64,000 nucleotides of DNA from Chloroflexota bacterium (GCA_013112715.1 JABFGB010000005.1:124001-188000), one strand, 5' to 3'. Counted from the stretch's first letter, positions 53,232-62,001 are shown. Numbers and translations: made by a program. Notes: generated by a model not told the origin, from the sequence alone.

Positions 53232-55085
53232 ATGAGCGAACCAGCACTGAATATTGCAACGCCAACGACCACACTAGAAATGGTACATGCTGAAGTCGAA
53301 GCGTCGGAGATTCCAACGCCCCGGCCCGATTTACGCCGGGAAGCCGCTGGCTTAATGACCTTGTTGTTTTTAATCATCACTTATCACATCCAACACCCCT
53401 TCATGTTGTTCCGTGTCCAGTTTGGTGAAGGTTTCCGCGATGTGCGTGAAGAGGGTCTTCAAGAAGCGATGCTGATTGCGTTGCTCACATCTGGCCTCTT
53501 GCTGATCGGGTCAACTCGCAAATTATGGGAGCAGCACCACGAAGTATTTGGGCGCCTCCGCCTTGCGATTGTCCTCATTGGCATGGTTCTGTACATGCTG
53601 CATATCTTCTTGGTGATCTATCGAGACACCAACGTTTTTGTCAAACTCTATGATCTTGATCCGGTCGTATTTGCCGATGAATTACAGATGGGTAAAAAAG
53701 AAGCGGGCGAGCTTGCTGACCCAATGAAAGCCCTACACGGCATGGGATTACTGGGAGGTATTGGGTTGGCCTCGGCGATTTATTTATGGTCGCCGTGGGA
53801 AAGCATCCGGCGTTACACAAAATCCAACGCTGAAAGTAAAACAATGCCGCTTTTAGCAGTCGTGATTAAAGATGCAGCGGCAGTTGCAGTGATTATTCTA
53901 TGGCTCATTAGCTATCAACTCTTTAATCCGCTGTGGTTCCAAGAATCCGGTCTTGCCGAGCAGTTCCGTGATCAGGAAAGCCTCATCGCACTGCTATTAT
54001 TATTCGCGGTAGGATTGTTGTTCTTCGTCCAACGGGATATTAGCTATACCAGTGCGACAGGCCGCTTGCGTATTGCCATTGGGGTGGGGTTAGCAATTTA
54101 TGTCGGGGCAGTTCTAGGCGCTACATGGGGCAACTCCAACATCATTGCCAAATATTATCATGTTGACGCTTCTGTTTATGGGAATCAAGTATTCACGCCA
54201 GATCGGATTGAACCCCTCAAAGCCGCTGATTGGGGTGCGGTGTTAGCAGGCGTAGCGCTGGCAAGTGTTATCTACTTTTGGGCACCCTGGGAACGTCTAC
54301 ATCTATATGCTCAAATACTGCGTCAAAACATTGCTGCCATTCTCACCGCTTTGCTAGTGATGCTCGCTTGGGAATATGTGGTGAAATTGTTTGAAATTGA
54401 GCAGTTTTTATTACCCAAACCCAGTGTTATTTGGGATACTTTTAAAGAAATCTATCCTAATTTGATTGCGGGTGGGTGGTTCACCTTTCAAAATGCCCTG
54501 CGTGGCTTTGCCATTGGCTGCGGGGTTGGCATTTTGACCGGGATCATTTCGGCCCGATTCTTACGATTCAGTAAAGCGATTTTGCCAGTGGCAATTGCCG
54601 CCAATGCCGTGCCGATTATCGCCTTTGCACCGATTGCTAATGCGTGGTTTGGCTTGACCAGTTCGGATTCCAAAGTGGCAATTGTCGCCGTCTTGTGTTA
54701 TTTTCCAGCGATGATTAGCACGGTACGTGGCCTTACCAGTGTCGAACCCATTCAAATTGAACTCATGCGCTCCTATGCCGCCAGTGAATTAGAAATTTTT
54801 CGGCATGTTCGCCTGCCAAATGCTCTGCCGTTCATTTTTAGTGCCCTAAAACTGGCAACAACCTTGTCTATGATTGGGGCAATCGTTTCCGAATATTTTG
54901 GCGGGACACCCAACACCTCGCTCGGTTTTAAAATTAAAAATGATGCTGCCTTACTCAAAATGACCGAATCTTGGTCGGCCATCATCATCGCATCACTCTT
55001 AGGCATCGGATTTTATGTCTTTGTTTCCGTAATGGAACGCACCGCGATGCCGTGGTATCGGTCTTTCCGCAGTGATTCTCGCTAA
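53232..55085 (+). CDS. ABC transporter permease with a duplicated N-terminal membrane module
   Basis: The protein has 617 residues, about twice the usual size, behind an AGGA site. The C-terminal part (about 365-610) is a normal permease domain with the EAA loop ELMRSYAASELEIFRHVRLP. Ahead of it are two copies of a membrane module of about 160 residues. Copy 1 runs from YHIQHPFMLFRVQFGEGFRD to ASAIYLWSPWESIRRY (about 51-195). Copy 2 runs from YQLFNPLWFQESGLAEQFRD to ASVIYFWAPWERLHLY (about 228-359). Each has three or so helices and an outer loop with D/E-rich sequence. I know no named family for this module. It may bind the substrate or the binding protein. Confidence 0.85.
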   Translation: MSEPALNIATPTTTLEMVHAEVEASEIPTPRPDLRREAAGLMTLLFLIITYHIQHPFMLFRVQFGEGFRDVREEGLQEAMLIALLTSGLLLIGSTRKLWEQHHEVFGRLRLAIVLIGMVLYMLHIFLVIYRDTNVFVKLYDLDPVVFADELQMGKKEAGELADPMKALHGMGLLGGIGLASAIYLWSPWESIRRYTKSNAESKTMPLLAVVIKDAAAVAVIILWLISYQLFNPLWFQESGLAEQFRDQESLIALLLLFAVGLLFFVQRDISYTSATGRLRIAIGVGLAIYVGAVLGATWGNSNIIAKYYHVDASVYGNQVFTPDRIEPLKAADWGAVLAGVALASVIYFWAPWERLHLYAQILRQNIAAILTALLVMLAWEYVVKLFEIEQFLLPKPSVIWDTFKEIYPNLIAGGWFTFQNALRGFAIGCGVGILTGIISARFLRFSKAILPVAIAANAVPIIAFAPIANAWFGLTSSDSKVAIVAVLCYFPAMISTVRGLTSVEPIQIELMRSYAASELEIFRHVRLPNALPFIFSALKLATTLSMIGAIVSEYFGGTPNTSLGFKIKNDAALLKMTESWSAIIIASLLGIGFYVFVSVMERTAMPWYRSFRSDSR

Positions 55086-55152
55086 AGGGGGATACACCGC
55101 GTTGGACAATGCTTCAAATAAAATTTAGAAGGAGATCTCAAAGGAGCTTGTT

Positions 55153-56298
55153 ATGAAGCACACACGTAAGGGTTTGGTTTTGTTGATAATGTTGTGTTTG
55201 GTCGTAGTGGGTGCTTTCCGTCCAAGCGCGGAACACAAGACCGCCCAAGCACAAGATTTGACTCCGGTTCGGCTGCAACTGAAGTGGGTGACTCAGGCGC
55301 AGTTCGCGGGATATTATGCCGCGTTGAATCAGGGCTACTATGAAGAAGCGGGTTTGGATGTGGAAATCATCCCCGGTGGCCCCGACATCAGCCCTCAACA
55401 GGTGTTGGCAGCGGGTGGTGCTGAATTCGCTATTGACTGGGCAGGCAGCGCATTGGCGTCTCGTGAACAAATCGTCAATGGCGGTGGCAGCGGCCCTGTT
55501 AACGTAGCCCAAATCTTCCAACGCAGCGGTATGCGTGAAATTGCATTCAAAGACAGTGGGATTGAGACCATTGAAGACCTTGAAGGCAAGAACGTCGGCG
55601 TGTGGTTCGCAGGCAATGAACTGCCCTTGTTCGCCGCGCTGGTCGCCAATGACCTCGACCCCGAAGACCCCAACGATGTCAACGTCGTCGCGCAGGCATT
55701 CGATATGGTTGCTTTCATTAATGGTGAATTGGATGCTGCCGCTGCCATGACTTACAATGAATTGGCGCAGGTGTTGGAATTTGTCGGTGAAGATGGAACC
55801 TTCCCGGTCTACACACTGGACGATTTGAACATCATTGACTTGAACGAAGTCGGCACAGCAATGTTGGAAGACGGCATCTACGCTAATGAAGACTGGCTGG
55901 CCGATGAAGCCAACCAAGCCACTACCATCCAATTCCTTGTTGCCAGCTTCCGGGGTTGGATTTACTGCCGTGATAACCCCAGCGACTGCGTAGATTACGT
56001 ATTGGCGGAAGGCTCGGCGCTTGGTGTCGGTCACCAGACATGGCAGATGAGCGAAATTAATAAGCTGATTTGGCCTTCAGAACTGGGTGTTGGTCAACTC
56101 GACCCCGAGCTGTGGACACGCACGGCAGACATCGCCCTGACCTATGCCGTCATTGAAGAAGCAGCCGATGAAGCAGCGGCCCGCACCGATCTGGCTGCCG
56201 CCGCACTTGCCAGCTTACAGGAATCCTTCCCTGATCTCGACGTAAATGGCACAGATTGGGTTGCGCCGGAAGTTGAAATCACCCCCAACGGTGAATAA
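55153..56298 (+). CDS. ABC transporter substrate-binding protein, NMT1/THI5-like
   Basis: This 381-residue protein has a signal peptide cut near TAQAQ (about residue 34) and no lipobox Cys, so it is probably free or held by the permease. VRLQLKWVTQAQFAGYYAAL, GYYEEAGLDVEIIPGGPDI and GAEFAIDWAGSALASRE are the opening blocks of NMT1/THI5-type binding proteins, which carry hydroxymethylpyrimidine, riboflavin-like or other ring compounds. Two GGAG sites precede the ATG. It is the last gene of the importer operon and is followed by a strong terminator. With a dihydropyrimidinase in the divergent arm, a pyrimidine or hydantoin ligand is likely. Confidence 0.9.
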   Translation: MKHTRKGLVLLIMLCLVVVGAFRPSAEHKTAQAQDLTPVRLQLKWVTQAQFAGYYAALNQGYYEEAGLDVEIIPGGPDISPQQVLAAGGAEFAIDWAGSALASREQIVNGGGSGPVNVAQIFQRSGMREIAFKDSGIETIEDLEGKNVGVWFAGNELPLFAALVANDLDPEDPNDVNVVAQAFDMVAFINGELDAAAAMTYNELAQVLEFVGEDGTFPVYTLDDLNIIDLNEVGTAMLEDGIYANEDWLADEANQATTIQFLVASFRGWIYCRDNPSDCVDYVLAEGSALGVGHQTWQMSEINKLIWPSELGVGQLDPELWTRTADIALTYAVIEEAADEAAARTDLAAAALASLQESFPDLDVNGTDWVAPEVEITPNGE

Positions 56299-56315
56299 GA
56301 AATAGGCTTTTTTGC

Positions 56316-56346
56316 AAAGGAGCAGGCCTAAAAACCTGCTCCTTTT
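56316..56346 (+). terminator. terminator of the ABC importer operon
   Basis: AAAGGAGCAGG (56316-56326) and CCTGCTCCTTT (56335-56345) form a perfect 11-bp stem with an 8-nt loop, followed on the plus strand by TTTTGATTCT (overlapping the last stem bases). It sits 18 bp after the binding-protein stop and just before the convergent TfoX-like gene. Confidence 0.75.
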
Positions 56347-56350
56347 GATT

Positions 56351-56713
56351 CTAGAGTCTTTGGGGTTTTGTCGCCTTTTTGCGGGGTTTCTTGGGTGGCA
56401 TCTCACGGATATATTCAAGGGCAGCCCGCGCATATTTTTCCCAATCATCCGCGTGGTAGGATGGAATCGTCAACCATCCTGTCATCGGTTTACCTGTCTC
56501 CATTGGATCAAAGGCTTTAGCACCTTCCAAAGTCATCGCCTCAGCATAATCCTCCGGTTTTAGCTTCACCAACAAATCATCATGATACAATGCCGCAAAC
56601 GCATACCCGTTTGCCATTAAATTAGGCGAACCAAACATTTGGCGTGGCGTCACCCGTTCGGTAATCACCAGCATATCACGTAGTTCTTCGTAGGCCTTTT
56701 TTCCGTCCGACAT
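56351..56713 (-). CDS. TfoX/Sxy N-terminal domain protein
   Basis: The protein has 120 residues. The core YEELRDMLVITERVTPRQMF, then GSPNLMANGYAFAALYHDDLLVKL and the closing MTGWLTIPSYHADDWEKYARAALEYI fit the TfoX N-terminal domain, a small alpha/beta fold. The C-terminal helix-hairpin half of true competence regulator Sxy is absent. A Lys/Arg/Pro tail (PPKKPRKKATKPQ) ends it and might bind nucleic acid. Such stand-alone domains are common and of unknown function, so I do not claim a role in competence. It is a single gene converging on the importer operon. Confidence 0.8.
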   Translation of the reverse strand: MSDGKKAYEELRDMLVITERVTPRQMFGSPNLMANGYAFAALYHDDLLVKLKPEDYAEAMTLEGAKAFDPMETGKPMTGWLTIPSYHADDWEKYARAALEYIREMPPKKPRKKATKPQRL

Positions 56714-56782
56714 CCTATTTTTGCTCCGTTTCTGAGTGGTGCAGCTTATTTTATATTTTACCCCAAAACAGAAACGGATGTT

Positions 56783-58042
56783 CTAAGATATTTTGACTGT
56801 CAAAATTTTGCTCACTCGTTCAACAATCACCTGTCCAACCTCGGCCTTGCTCAAGAGATCATAATGGGTACGTCCACCTGTCGCATCCAAAATCGTTATG
56901 CGATTGGTCTCGACCTCAAAACCAGCATCAGGGGCGGTAATATCATTGGCGACAATAAAATCCAGCCCTTTCCGCTCCAATTTCGACGCGGCATTCGTCA
57001 ATAAATCGTGGCTCTCAGCGGCAAATCCCACTACACAACGCGGATAGCCCAGTTGCTGACGCAGTGTCTTAACTGCCAGCAAAATATCTTCGGTGCGGGC
57101 CAATTCTAAGTTGATGCCCAACTGGTTATCGTCTGATTTTTTGATCTTCTGCGTGGCGACTACAGCAGGTCGAAAATCGGCCACCGCTGCCGCCATAATC
57201 AAGGCATCCGCGCCATTCACCGCCTGCAAGACCGCTTCTAGCATTTCCGCCGCCGAACTGACCTTGACCCTTGTCGCACCCGTTGGAATGGGCAAGTGTT
57301 CAACCGTGCTAATCAATGTGACCTCTGCACCAGCATCCAGTAGCGCCTGCGCAACAGCATAACCCTGTCTCCCGCTAGAACGATTGGTGATGTACCGTAC
57401 TGGGTCAATGGGTTCTTTGGTGCCACCTGCCGTCACCACCACCCGCCGACCCACCAACGTTCCGTTCTGTGCCAACGCCCGCCGAATGAATCCCATAAGT
57501 GCCGGGGTTTCTGGCAAACGTCCTTGCCCCGCCAATCCTGATGCAAAACGCCCGACCTCCGGCTCAATGATTTGTACGCCCCGTCCCCGTAAAACAGCAA
57601 GGTTAGCTCGTGTCGCAGCGTGTTGATACATCCCGCCGTCCATTGCTGGAGCGATCATCATAGGGCAGCGCACTGCCAATGCTGTTACTGACAGCAAATC
57701 GTCGGCGAGGCCGTGTGTCAATTTGGCAATGGTGTTCGCTGTTGCTGGGGCAATCACTAACAAATCGGCCTCCTCGCCAAGCCCCACATGCGCGATATGG
57801 GTGGGTAATCCGCCGCTGCTGTCCGCTCGCCATAGATCAGTATAGACGGGTCGCCCTGTCACCGATTGGAAAGCCAATGGGGTGACAAATCGTTGCGCCG
57901 CCTCGGTCATGATGACATCCACCAACGCCCCGGCTTGGGTCAATTTACTGGCAAGATCAACCGCTTTATAGGCCGCGATACTCCCCGTCACACCCAGCAC
58001 AATCCGCTTATTCTCAAATAGGGTGATTTTTTCTTGGGCCAT
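56783..58042 (-). CDS. coaBC: bifunctional phosphopantothenoylcysteine decarboxylase / phosphopantothenate-cysteine ligase
   Basis: From the ATG at 58042, 6 nt after AGGGAG, the protein has 419 residues; the frame is open to 58102 but that part has no family match. The CoaC half (about 1-190) has VLGVTGSIAAYKAVDLA, HIAHVGLGEEADLLVIAPATANTIAK and PAMDGGMYQH (usually PAMN, here Asp). The CoaB half (about 195-415) has VTAGGTKEPIDPVRYITNRSSG and FAAESHD. It carries out the second and third steps of CoA synthesis. It is a single gene with its own promoter, 12 kb from coaX. Confidence 0.95.
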   Translation of the reverse strand: MAQEKITLFENKRIVLGVTGSIAAYKAVDLASKLTQAGALVDVIMTEAAQRFVTPLAFQSVTGRPVYTDLWRADSSGGLPTHIAHVGLGEEADLLVIAPATANTIAKLTHGLADDLLSVTALAVRCPMMIAPAMDGGMYQHAATRANLAVLRGRGVQIIEPEVGRFASGLAGQGRLPETPALMGFIRRALAQNGTLVGRRVVVTAGGTKEPIDPVRYITNRSSGRQGYAVAQALLDAGAEVTLISTVEHLPIPTGATRVKVSSAAEMLEAVLQAVNGADALIMAAAVADFRPAVVATQKIKKSDDNQLGINLELARTEDILLAVKTLRQQLGYPRCVVGFAAESHDLLTNAASKLERKGLDFIVANDITAPDAGFEVETNRITILDATGGRTHYDLLSKAEVGQVIVERVSKILTVKIS

Positions 58043-58072
58043 TCGTATCTCCCTGCAAGTGCTAATTGGCAC

Positions 58073-58102
58073 ATTATTCAACTGACTGGCAAAAAATGCC
58101 AA
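58073..58102 (-). promoter_or_regulatory. promoter of coaBC
   Basis: On the minus strand TTGGCA (58102-58097), an 18-bp spacer and AATAAT (58078-58073) make a good sigma70-like promoter, with one mismatch per box. The start would lie about 24 bp before the ATG. The -35 box is part of a small inverted repeat, TGGCA-5-TGCCA (58087-58101). Confidence 0.5.
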
Positions 58103-58200
58103 CTACAAGGCATCTTGTGACTTTTCGCACAATTATCGCACGTGAATGGTAAGCTATGATAGAAGGCGTTTATGTTTAAGCATAGGGAGTTATAAAATTC

Positions 58201-58998
58201 ATGGCTGCCTCCACACAAAAACCGCCCTTAAATCGGGAAGAATTACGGGACATCATTGATTTGTCATTATGGGCAGGTCAAATCTTATTACAGCACGGCG
58301 CGGAAACCCAACGAGTCGAAAACACGGTGCATCGCTTGGGAACAAACCTCGGCTGCGAATGGATGGATATTTTAGTTTCCCCCAACGCGATTGTTGCCAC
58401 AACCATCAGCGGTGAGGAGTTTCGCACCAAAATTCGGCGCGTAGTCGGTTTACAAGTAGACATGACCAAAGTCTCCGCTATTAACCGCCTAAGTCGCCGT
58501 ATCGAAAGTGGGGAGCTAGATCGTTTTGGCGTGCGTTCGGAATTGCAGCGTATCAGTCAAATTCGGTCCCATTATAAACGTTGGCAGGTCGTGTTGATGG
58601 TCGGGCTTGCTTGCGCTGCCTTTAGCCGATTATTTGGGGGGGATGCCGTCGTTTTTGGGATGACATTTGTCGCCTCAGCCATCGCCACTTTTGTCCGCCA
58701 AGAGTTGTCCCGACGGCACTTTAACATGTTCTTGGTAGTCATCGCTACTGCCTTTGTCGCTGGATTGATTGCCAGTCTGCCGAGTGCTTTTGACTGGGGG
58801 GACGACCCACAAATCGCATTAGCATCCTCAGTTTTGCTGCTTGTACCGGGGGTCGCACTCATCAATTCCGCCGACGACATTATCAAAGGGCATCTCGTGA
58901 CAGGCATCACAAGGGGTATTTCAGGCGGACTGGTTTCATTGGGAATTGCATTAGGGCTGTCTTTGGCAATGGAAATCATGGGGGTTAGCGGGCTATGA
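58201..58998 (+). CDS. ThrE-type threonine/serine exporter, N-terminal half (DUF1212)
   Basis: The protein has 265 residues. The cytoplasmic start LRDIIDLSLWAGQILLQHGAETQRVENTVHRLG is the DUF1212 signature (GAET-x-RVE). About five membrane helices follow from residue 120, ending in VLLLVPGVALINSADDIIKGHLVTGITRG. The protein corresponds to the first half of the Corynebacterium ThrE exporter. Its 3' end overlaps the next gene by 4 nt (ATGA), so the two halves are made together and form the exporter in the inner membrane. AGGGAG lies 11 nt before the ATG, a rather long distance. Confidence 0.9.
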   Translation: MAASTQKPPLNREELRDIIDLSLWAGQILLQHGAETQRVENTVHRLGTNLGCEWMDILVSPNAIVATTISGEEFRTKIRRVVGLQVDMTKVSAINRLSRRIESGELDRFGVRSELQRISQIRSHYKRWQVVLMVGLACAAFSRLFGGDAVVFGMTFVASAIATFVRQELSRRHFNMFLVVIATAFVAGLIASLPSAFDWGDDPQIALASSVLLLVPGVALINSADDIIKGHLVTGITRGISGGLVSLGIALGLSLAMEIMGVSGL

Positions 58999-59477
58999 AC
59001 GATATAACCAATATTTTGTGGGAAGTTACCCAAGATATGTTCTGGTCAAGCATCGCCGCGTTGGGTTTTTCGATGTTGTTTAATGTGCCAACCCGTACCC
59101 TCATTGGGTGTGTGGCCTGTGGCGCGATAGGGCATGGCAGCCGCACCCTAGCTGTTGAACTTGGTGCAACCATCGTCAGTGGTAGTCTGATTGGGGCAGT
59201 GATTATTGGTTTGATGGGGTATTTATTTGCCAAACGCTGGCACGCCCCGGCCACCGTCTTTACCATCAGTGGCAGCATCCCATTGGTTCCCGGGCGGATT
59301 GCCTACAGCGCCATGTTAAGCCTTATCCAATTGAGTACCACCGACCCGAAGACAGGCGAAACACTTTTGGTACGGGCCAGCATCAATGGTATTCAAACGA
59401 TGATGATTTTGGGTGTAATCGCAATTGGAATTTCGGCTCCTACCCTGTTTTTTGAACGCACCCGACCCATTGTTTAA
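58995..59477 (+). CDS. ThrE-type threonine/serine exporter, C-terminal half (DUF3815)
   Basis: This 160-residue protein has five membrane helices. SSIAALGFSMLFNVPTRTLIGCVACGAIGHGSRTL near the start and ISGSIPLVPGRIAYSAML in the middle match the short second subunit of split ThrE exporters. Its start codon lies within the stop of the first half. It completes an exporter for threonine, serine or related small amino acids. The pair is divergent from coaBC, with no sign of a shared task. Confidence 0.88.
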   Translation: MNDITNILWEVTQDMFWSSIAALGFSMLFNVPTRTLIGCVACGAIGHGSRTLAVELGATIVSGSLIGAVIIGLMGYLFAKRWHAPATVFTISGSIPLVPGRIAYSAMLSLIQLSTTDPKTGETLLVRASINGIQTMMILGVIAIGISAPTLFFERTRPIV

Positions 59478-59489
59478 GGTAAAAGTAAT

Positions 59490-59514
59490 CGGGGGTGTAC
59501 TTTCATCATCCCCG
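59490..59514. terminator. hairpin between convergent ThrE and kinase genes
   Basis: CGGGGGTG (59490-59497) and CATCCCCG (59507-59514) pair over 8 bp with one G-T pair and a 9-nt loop, within the 42-bp gap between two converging stops. CCCCTTTATC follows on the plus strand, and ATTACTTTTACC on the minus strand. It probably stops transcription from both sides. Confidence 0.5.
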
Positions 59515-59519
59515 CCCCT

Positions 59520-61076
59520 TTATCTCACAATAATTTCCAAGAAGGTTGAGTTCCCCTGTATATTCCCCTGAAATGGAATAAACTCCAAAATATGTCGCCC
59601 CGGTTGTCGGGGGATATAGCTAAATTGGGTTGTAAAAGTTCTTTCGCCGCCGGGGTTCGTATTTTCTTTTGATTCCAGCATAAATCCAAAGCGGCGCATC
59701 TCAACATTAGAGACACCAATTGGATCAGTCGCCGTGATTTCAATAATAACGGGCGACCCCACTGTGTATTGGCTCCCATTCGGCGGGGAAATGATGCTGA
59801 CTTGCCCTTTTTGGCCGGGGACAGGCGTTAAAGAAGGTTGAGGCGTAATAACTTGCTGACCGGATTTGGATGTCCCTTCACTGGGCAGCCAGCGATCCGG
59901 GTCACGGCTCAAGGCGTACCCAGCCACGCCAATGACAGCCATCAAAATCACGACCCACAAACACGAACGGATCCGGCCAGTTCGCTTCTTCTTATCTTGT
60001 TGAATCTTTTGCACAACTGCCTGTGGATAATAGGGTTCCGAATTACCTGATGGACGATAGCCATAGGCTGGTTGATTATTATAAGTAGGTGGCGCAGATT
60101 GTTGATAGATTTGCGGCGGGCCATAGACAGGCGGCGGCATCATAGGTGGTGCCGATAGTTGCGCACGCCCCGGATTCGTCTCGCGCATCGAAGATTGGGG
60201 TTCTGCTCTGACAAAGCGCGGCGGATTTTGTTGGGCTTGGGTTGGCTGATTTTTTAAGGCACGTTGAAAATCCTGCGAAAACTCGCCTGCCGACTTATAG
60301 CGATCCGCCGGATACTTGGCAAGGGCCTTCATCACCACCTGATCCAACGCATCGGTAATCGCGGGTGAGTAACGGCGCATCGGTGGCGGTGGGTCGTTGA
60401 GATGTTTATACATCAACGAATGGGGTGTATCGGCTTCAAAGGGTGGTTTGGCAGTCATCATCAAATACATCAAAATGCCAAGCCCATAAACATCCGTCAA
60501 AGGGGTTGGGTCTTCGCCGCGCCACTGTTCGGGAGCCATATAAGTGGGTGTCCCGATAACATTGCCAGTTGTGGTCAGCCCTTCAGTATTTGGAACGGAT
60601 AACTTGGCAATCCCAAAGTCGGTCAAAAAAGCATCATTTTTATCATCTAATAGAATGTTGGTAGGTTTTAAATCGCGGTGAATGACACTTTGCGCATGAG
60701 CATAATCTAGTGCTGAGGCTACTTGGGCTAGCCAACGTCCAGCCTGTTCTGGCGAAACTGGCCCATGACGTTTCAGAATCGAAGCCAGCGTTCCCCCTGT
60801 AACCAAACGTGTCACCATATAGGGGTAATGACGATCCAAGCCAAAATCAAGCGTCTGCAAAATATGCGGATGCTTCATCCCCGACGCGATACGAGCTTCC
60901 TGTTCAAAACGTTTTAGGAATACATCGTTGGTATCCGCGCTGACATGCATCACTTTGACAGCAACTTCGGGGCCGCCAGTGACATCACGTGCGCGGTACA
61001 CATCCGACATGCCCCCCCGCCCGATTCGGTCAATCAAATGATATTTGCTGAGTTGTGAACCGCTAAGATCTTCCAT
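59520..61076 (-). CDS. membrane Ser/Thr protein kinase with outer Ig-like domain
   Basis: The protein has 518 residues. The Hanks-type kinase domain is at 12-270: GRGGMSDVYRA, Lys41, HRDLKPTN 133-140, DFG 153-155, GTPTYMAPEQ. A Pro/Gln-rich linker (about 275-360), one membrane helix (371-389) and a TPQPSLTPVPG linker follow. The last part (about 425-518) is a beta domain resembling Ig/big-type folds (VSIISPPNGSQYTVGSPVII). The plan is that of PknB-like receptors: kinase inside, sensor outside. The kinase residues look complete. It is encoded 40 bp downstream of the methyltransferase-like gene, in the same direction. Confidence 0.93.
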   Translation of the reverse strand: MEDLSGSQLSKYHLIDRIGRGGMSDVYRARDVTGGPEVAVKVMHVSADTNDVFLKRFEQEARIASGMKHPHILQTLDFGLDRHYPYMVTRLVTGGTLASILKRHGPVSPEQAGRWLAQVASALDYAHAQSVIHRDLKPTNILLDDKNDAFLTDFGIAKLSVPNTEGLTTTGNVIGTPTYMAPEQWRGEDPTPLTDVYGLGILMYLMMTAKPPFEADTPHSLMYKHLNDPPPPMRRYSPAITDALDQVVMKALAKYPADRYKSAGEFSQDFQRALKNQPTQAQQNPPRFVRAEPQSSMRETNPGRAQLSAPPMMPPPVYGPPQIYQQSAPPTYNNQPAYGYRPSGNSEPYYPQAVVQKIQQDKKKRTGRIRSCLWVVILMAVIGVAGYALSRDPDRWLPSEGTSKSGQQVITPQPSLTPVPGQKGQVSIISPPNGSQYTVGSPVIIEITATDPIGVSNVEMRRFGFMLESKENTNPGGERTFTTQFSYIPRQPGRHILEFIPFQGNIQGNSTFLEIIVR

Positions 61077-61116
61077 AACTTGAACTATAGCATAGTGTTA
61101 AAAATCGGCCATCCCC

Positions 61117-62001
61117 CTATTCGTCGGGGGTTTCAGCAGTGGCAGGGTCTACTGCAATAAATTCACCCGTAAGACGATAGTCAGTCTGTATCTGTTCCAA
61201 TATTGGATTCAACAGCACGGGAAAAGGCCATTCCGCTGCGGCAGCCTTGCTAAATTTGGCGATTTTATTGACATCCCGAATCGCACCTGCCAGCACCGCC
61301 GCCTGCATAAACGCGACCGCTTTGGGTAATGCCGAAAACGCCAGCGCTATGGCGTCATGGGCTTCATTTTGAACTACAACGGTCTCCCATACGATTTTAT
61401 CTTCCAGTGTTATAGCCCAGCCCGGTTTATTGGGGGTTTGGCGAATCAGTAAATGAATAAACCGCCCCGGCACATCCAACAACTGTGTTCCTTTCAGCAA
61501 GCCTGACTGCTGTTCATTCTCCGCAACCACCTGTACCTGTTCCAAAGTATTTAATTCCCCAGCATAAGGTCGTTCGCCGCGATTAAGGGCAATTTCACCG
61601 TTCAGCAGTGGCTCCGCAAGAATCCGCGCAAAACCGGCCTGTTCAAGGTTGCGCGGGATGATATAGGGAAATAGCAAAATAAACCGTCCGCCGGGGCGCA
61701 GTACCCGCTGAATTTCTCCCAAGAAAAACGGTAGGGTAACCAAATGATCGTGGGTCAAAAACGCCATCGCCGCATCTAGATTTGCATCAGCATAATGTCC
61801 GATTTCAGCCAGTGGAGTCTCAATGAGCAGCAAATCTGGCCGTTGCATCTGGAGGGAAGACAGTTCTGGAAACCCAGTCAGGCATGAGTCCACGTCCAAT
61901 AAACGCAATTCCGAACCACTCGGCGGGAGATGGCGCAGAACTTCCGATAGTAAAGTCTGTCGTGCCGATGCTTGAAAAAAGGCCGCTAAATTCACTGTCA
62001 T
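61117..62001 (-). CDS. SAM-methyltransferase-like protein, possibly degenerate
   Basis: This 294-residue protein resembles a class I methyltransferase in the stretch MAFLTHDHLVTLPFFLGEIQRVLRPGGRFILLFPY (residues 79-113), with the usual strand 4, helix and RPGG-x-F turn of strand 5. The SAM-binding glycine loop of strand 1 is not clear: the region reads ELRLLDVDSCLTGFPELS. It may thus be an inactive or divergent member. The C-terminal half (about 130-294) matches nothing I recognise. It lies upstream of the kinase gene with a 40-bp gap and is divergent from an MFS gene. Confidence 0.55.
   Translation of the reverse strand: MTVNLAAFFQASARQTLLSEVLRHLPPSGSELRLLDVDSCLTGFPELSSLQMQRPDLLLIETPLAEIGHYADANLDAAMAFLTHDHLVTLPFFLGEIQRVLRPGGRFILLFPYIIPRNLEQAGFARILAEPLLNGEIALNRGERPYAGELNTLEQVQVVAENEQQSGLLKGTQLLDVPGRFIHLLIRQTPNKPGWAITLEDKIVWETVVVQNEAHDAIALAFSALPKAVAFMQAAVLAGAIRDVNKIAKFSKAAAAEWPFPVLLNPILEQIQTDYRLTGEFIAVDPATAETPDE

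Noticed and set aside
55153-55260. Lipoprotein signal for the substrate-binding protein
   Set aside because: The Cys in the signal region (MLCLVVVG) is inside the hydrophobic core and is not followed by a mature start; the end near TAQAQ fits signal peptidase I.
55138-56034. Open frame of 298 codons on the minus strand opposite the binding-protein gene
   Set aside because: The plus-strand gene has a signal peptide, family blocks and two ribosome sites. The minus frame is an antisense shadow that also covers the real gene's start region.
56351-56713. Competence regulator Sxy
   Set aside because: Only the TfoX N-terminal domain is present and no competence genes are nearby.
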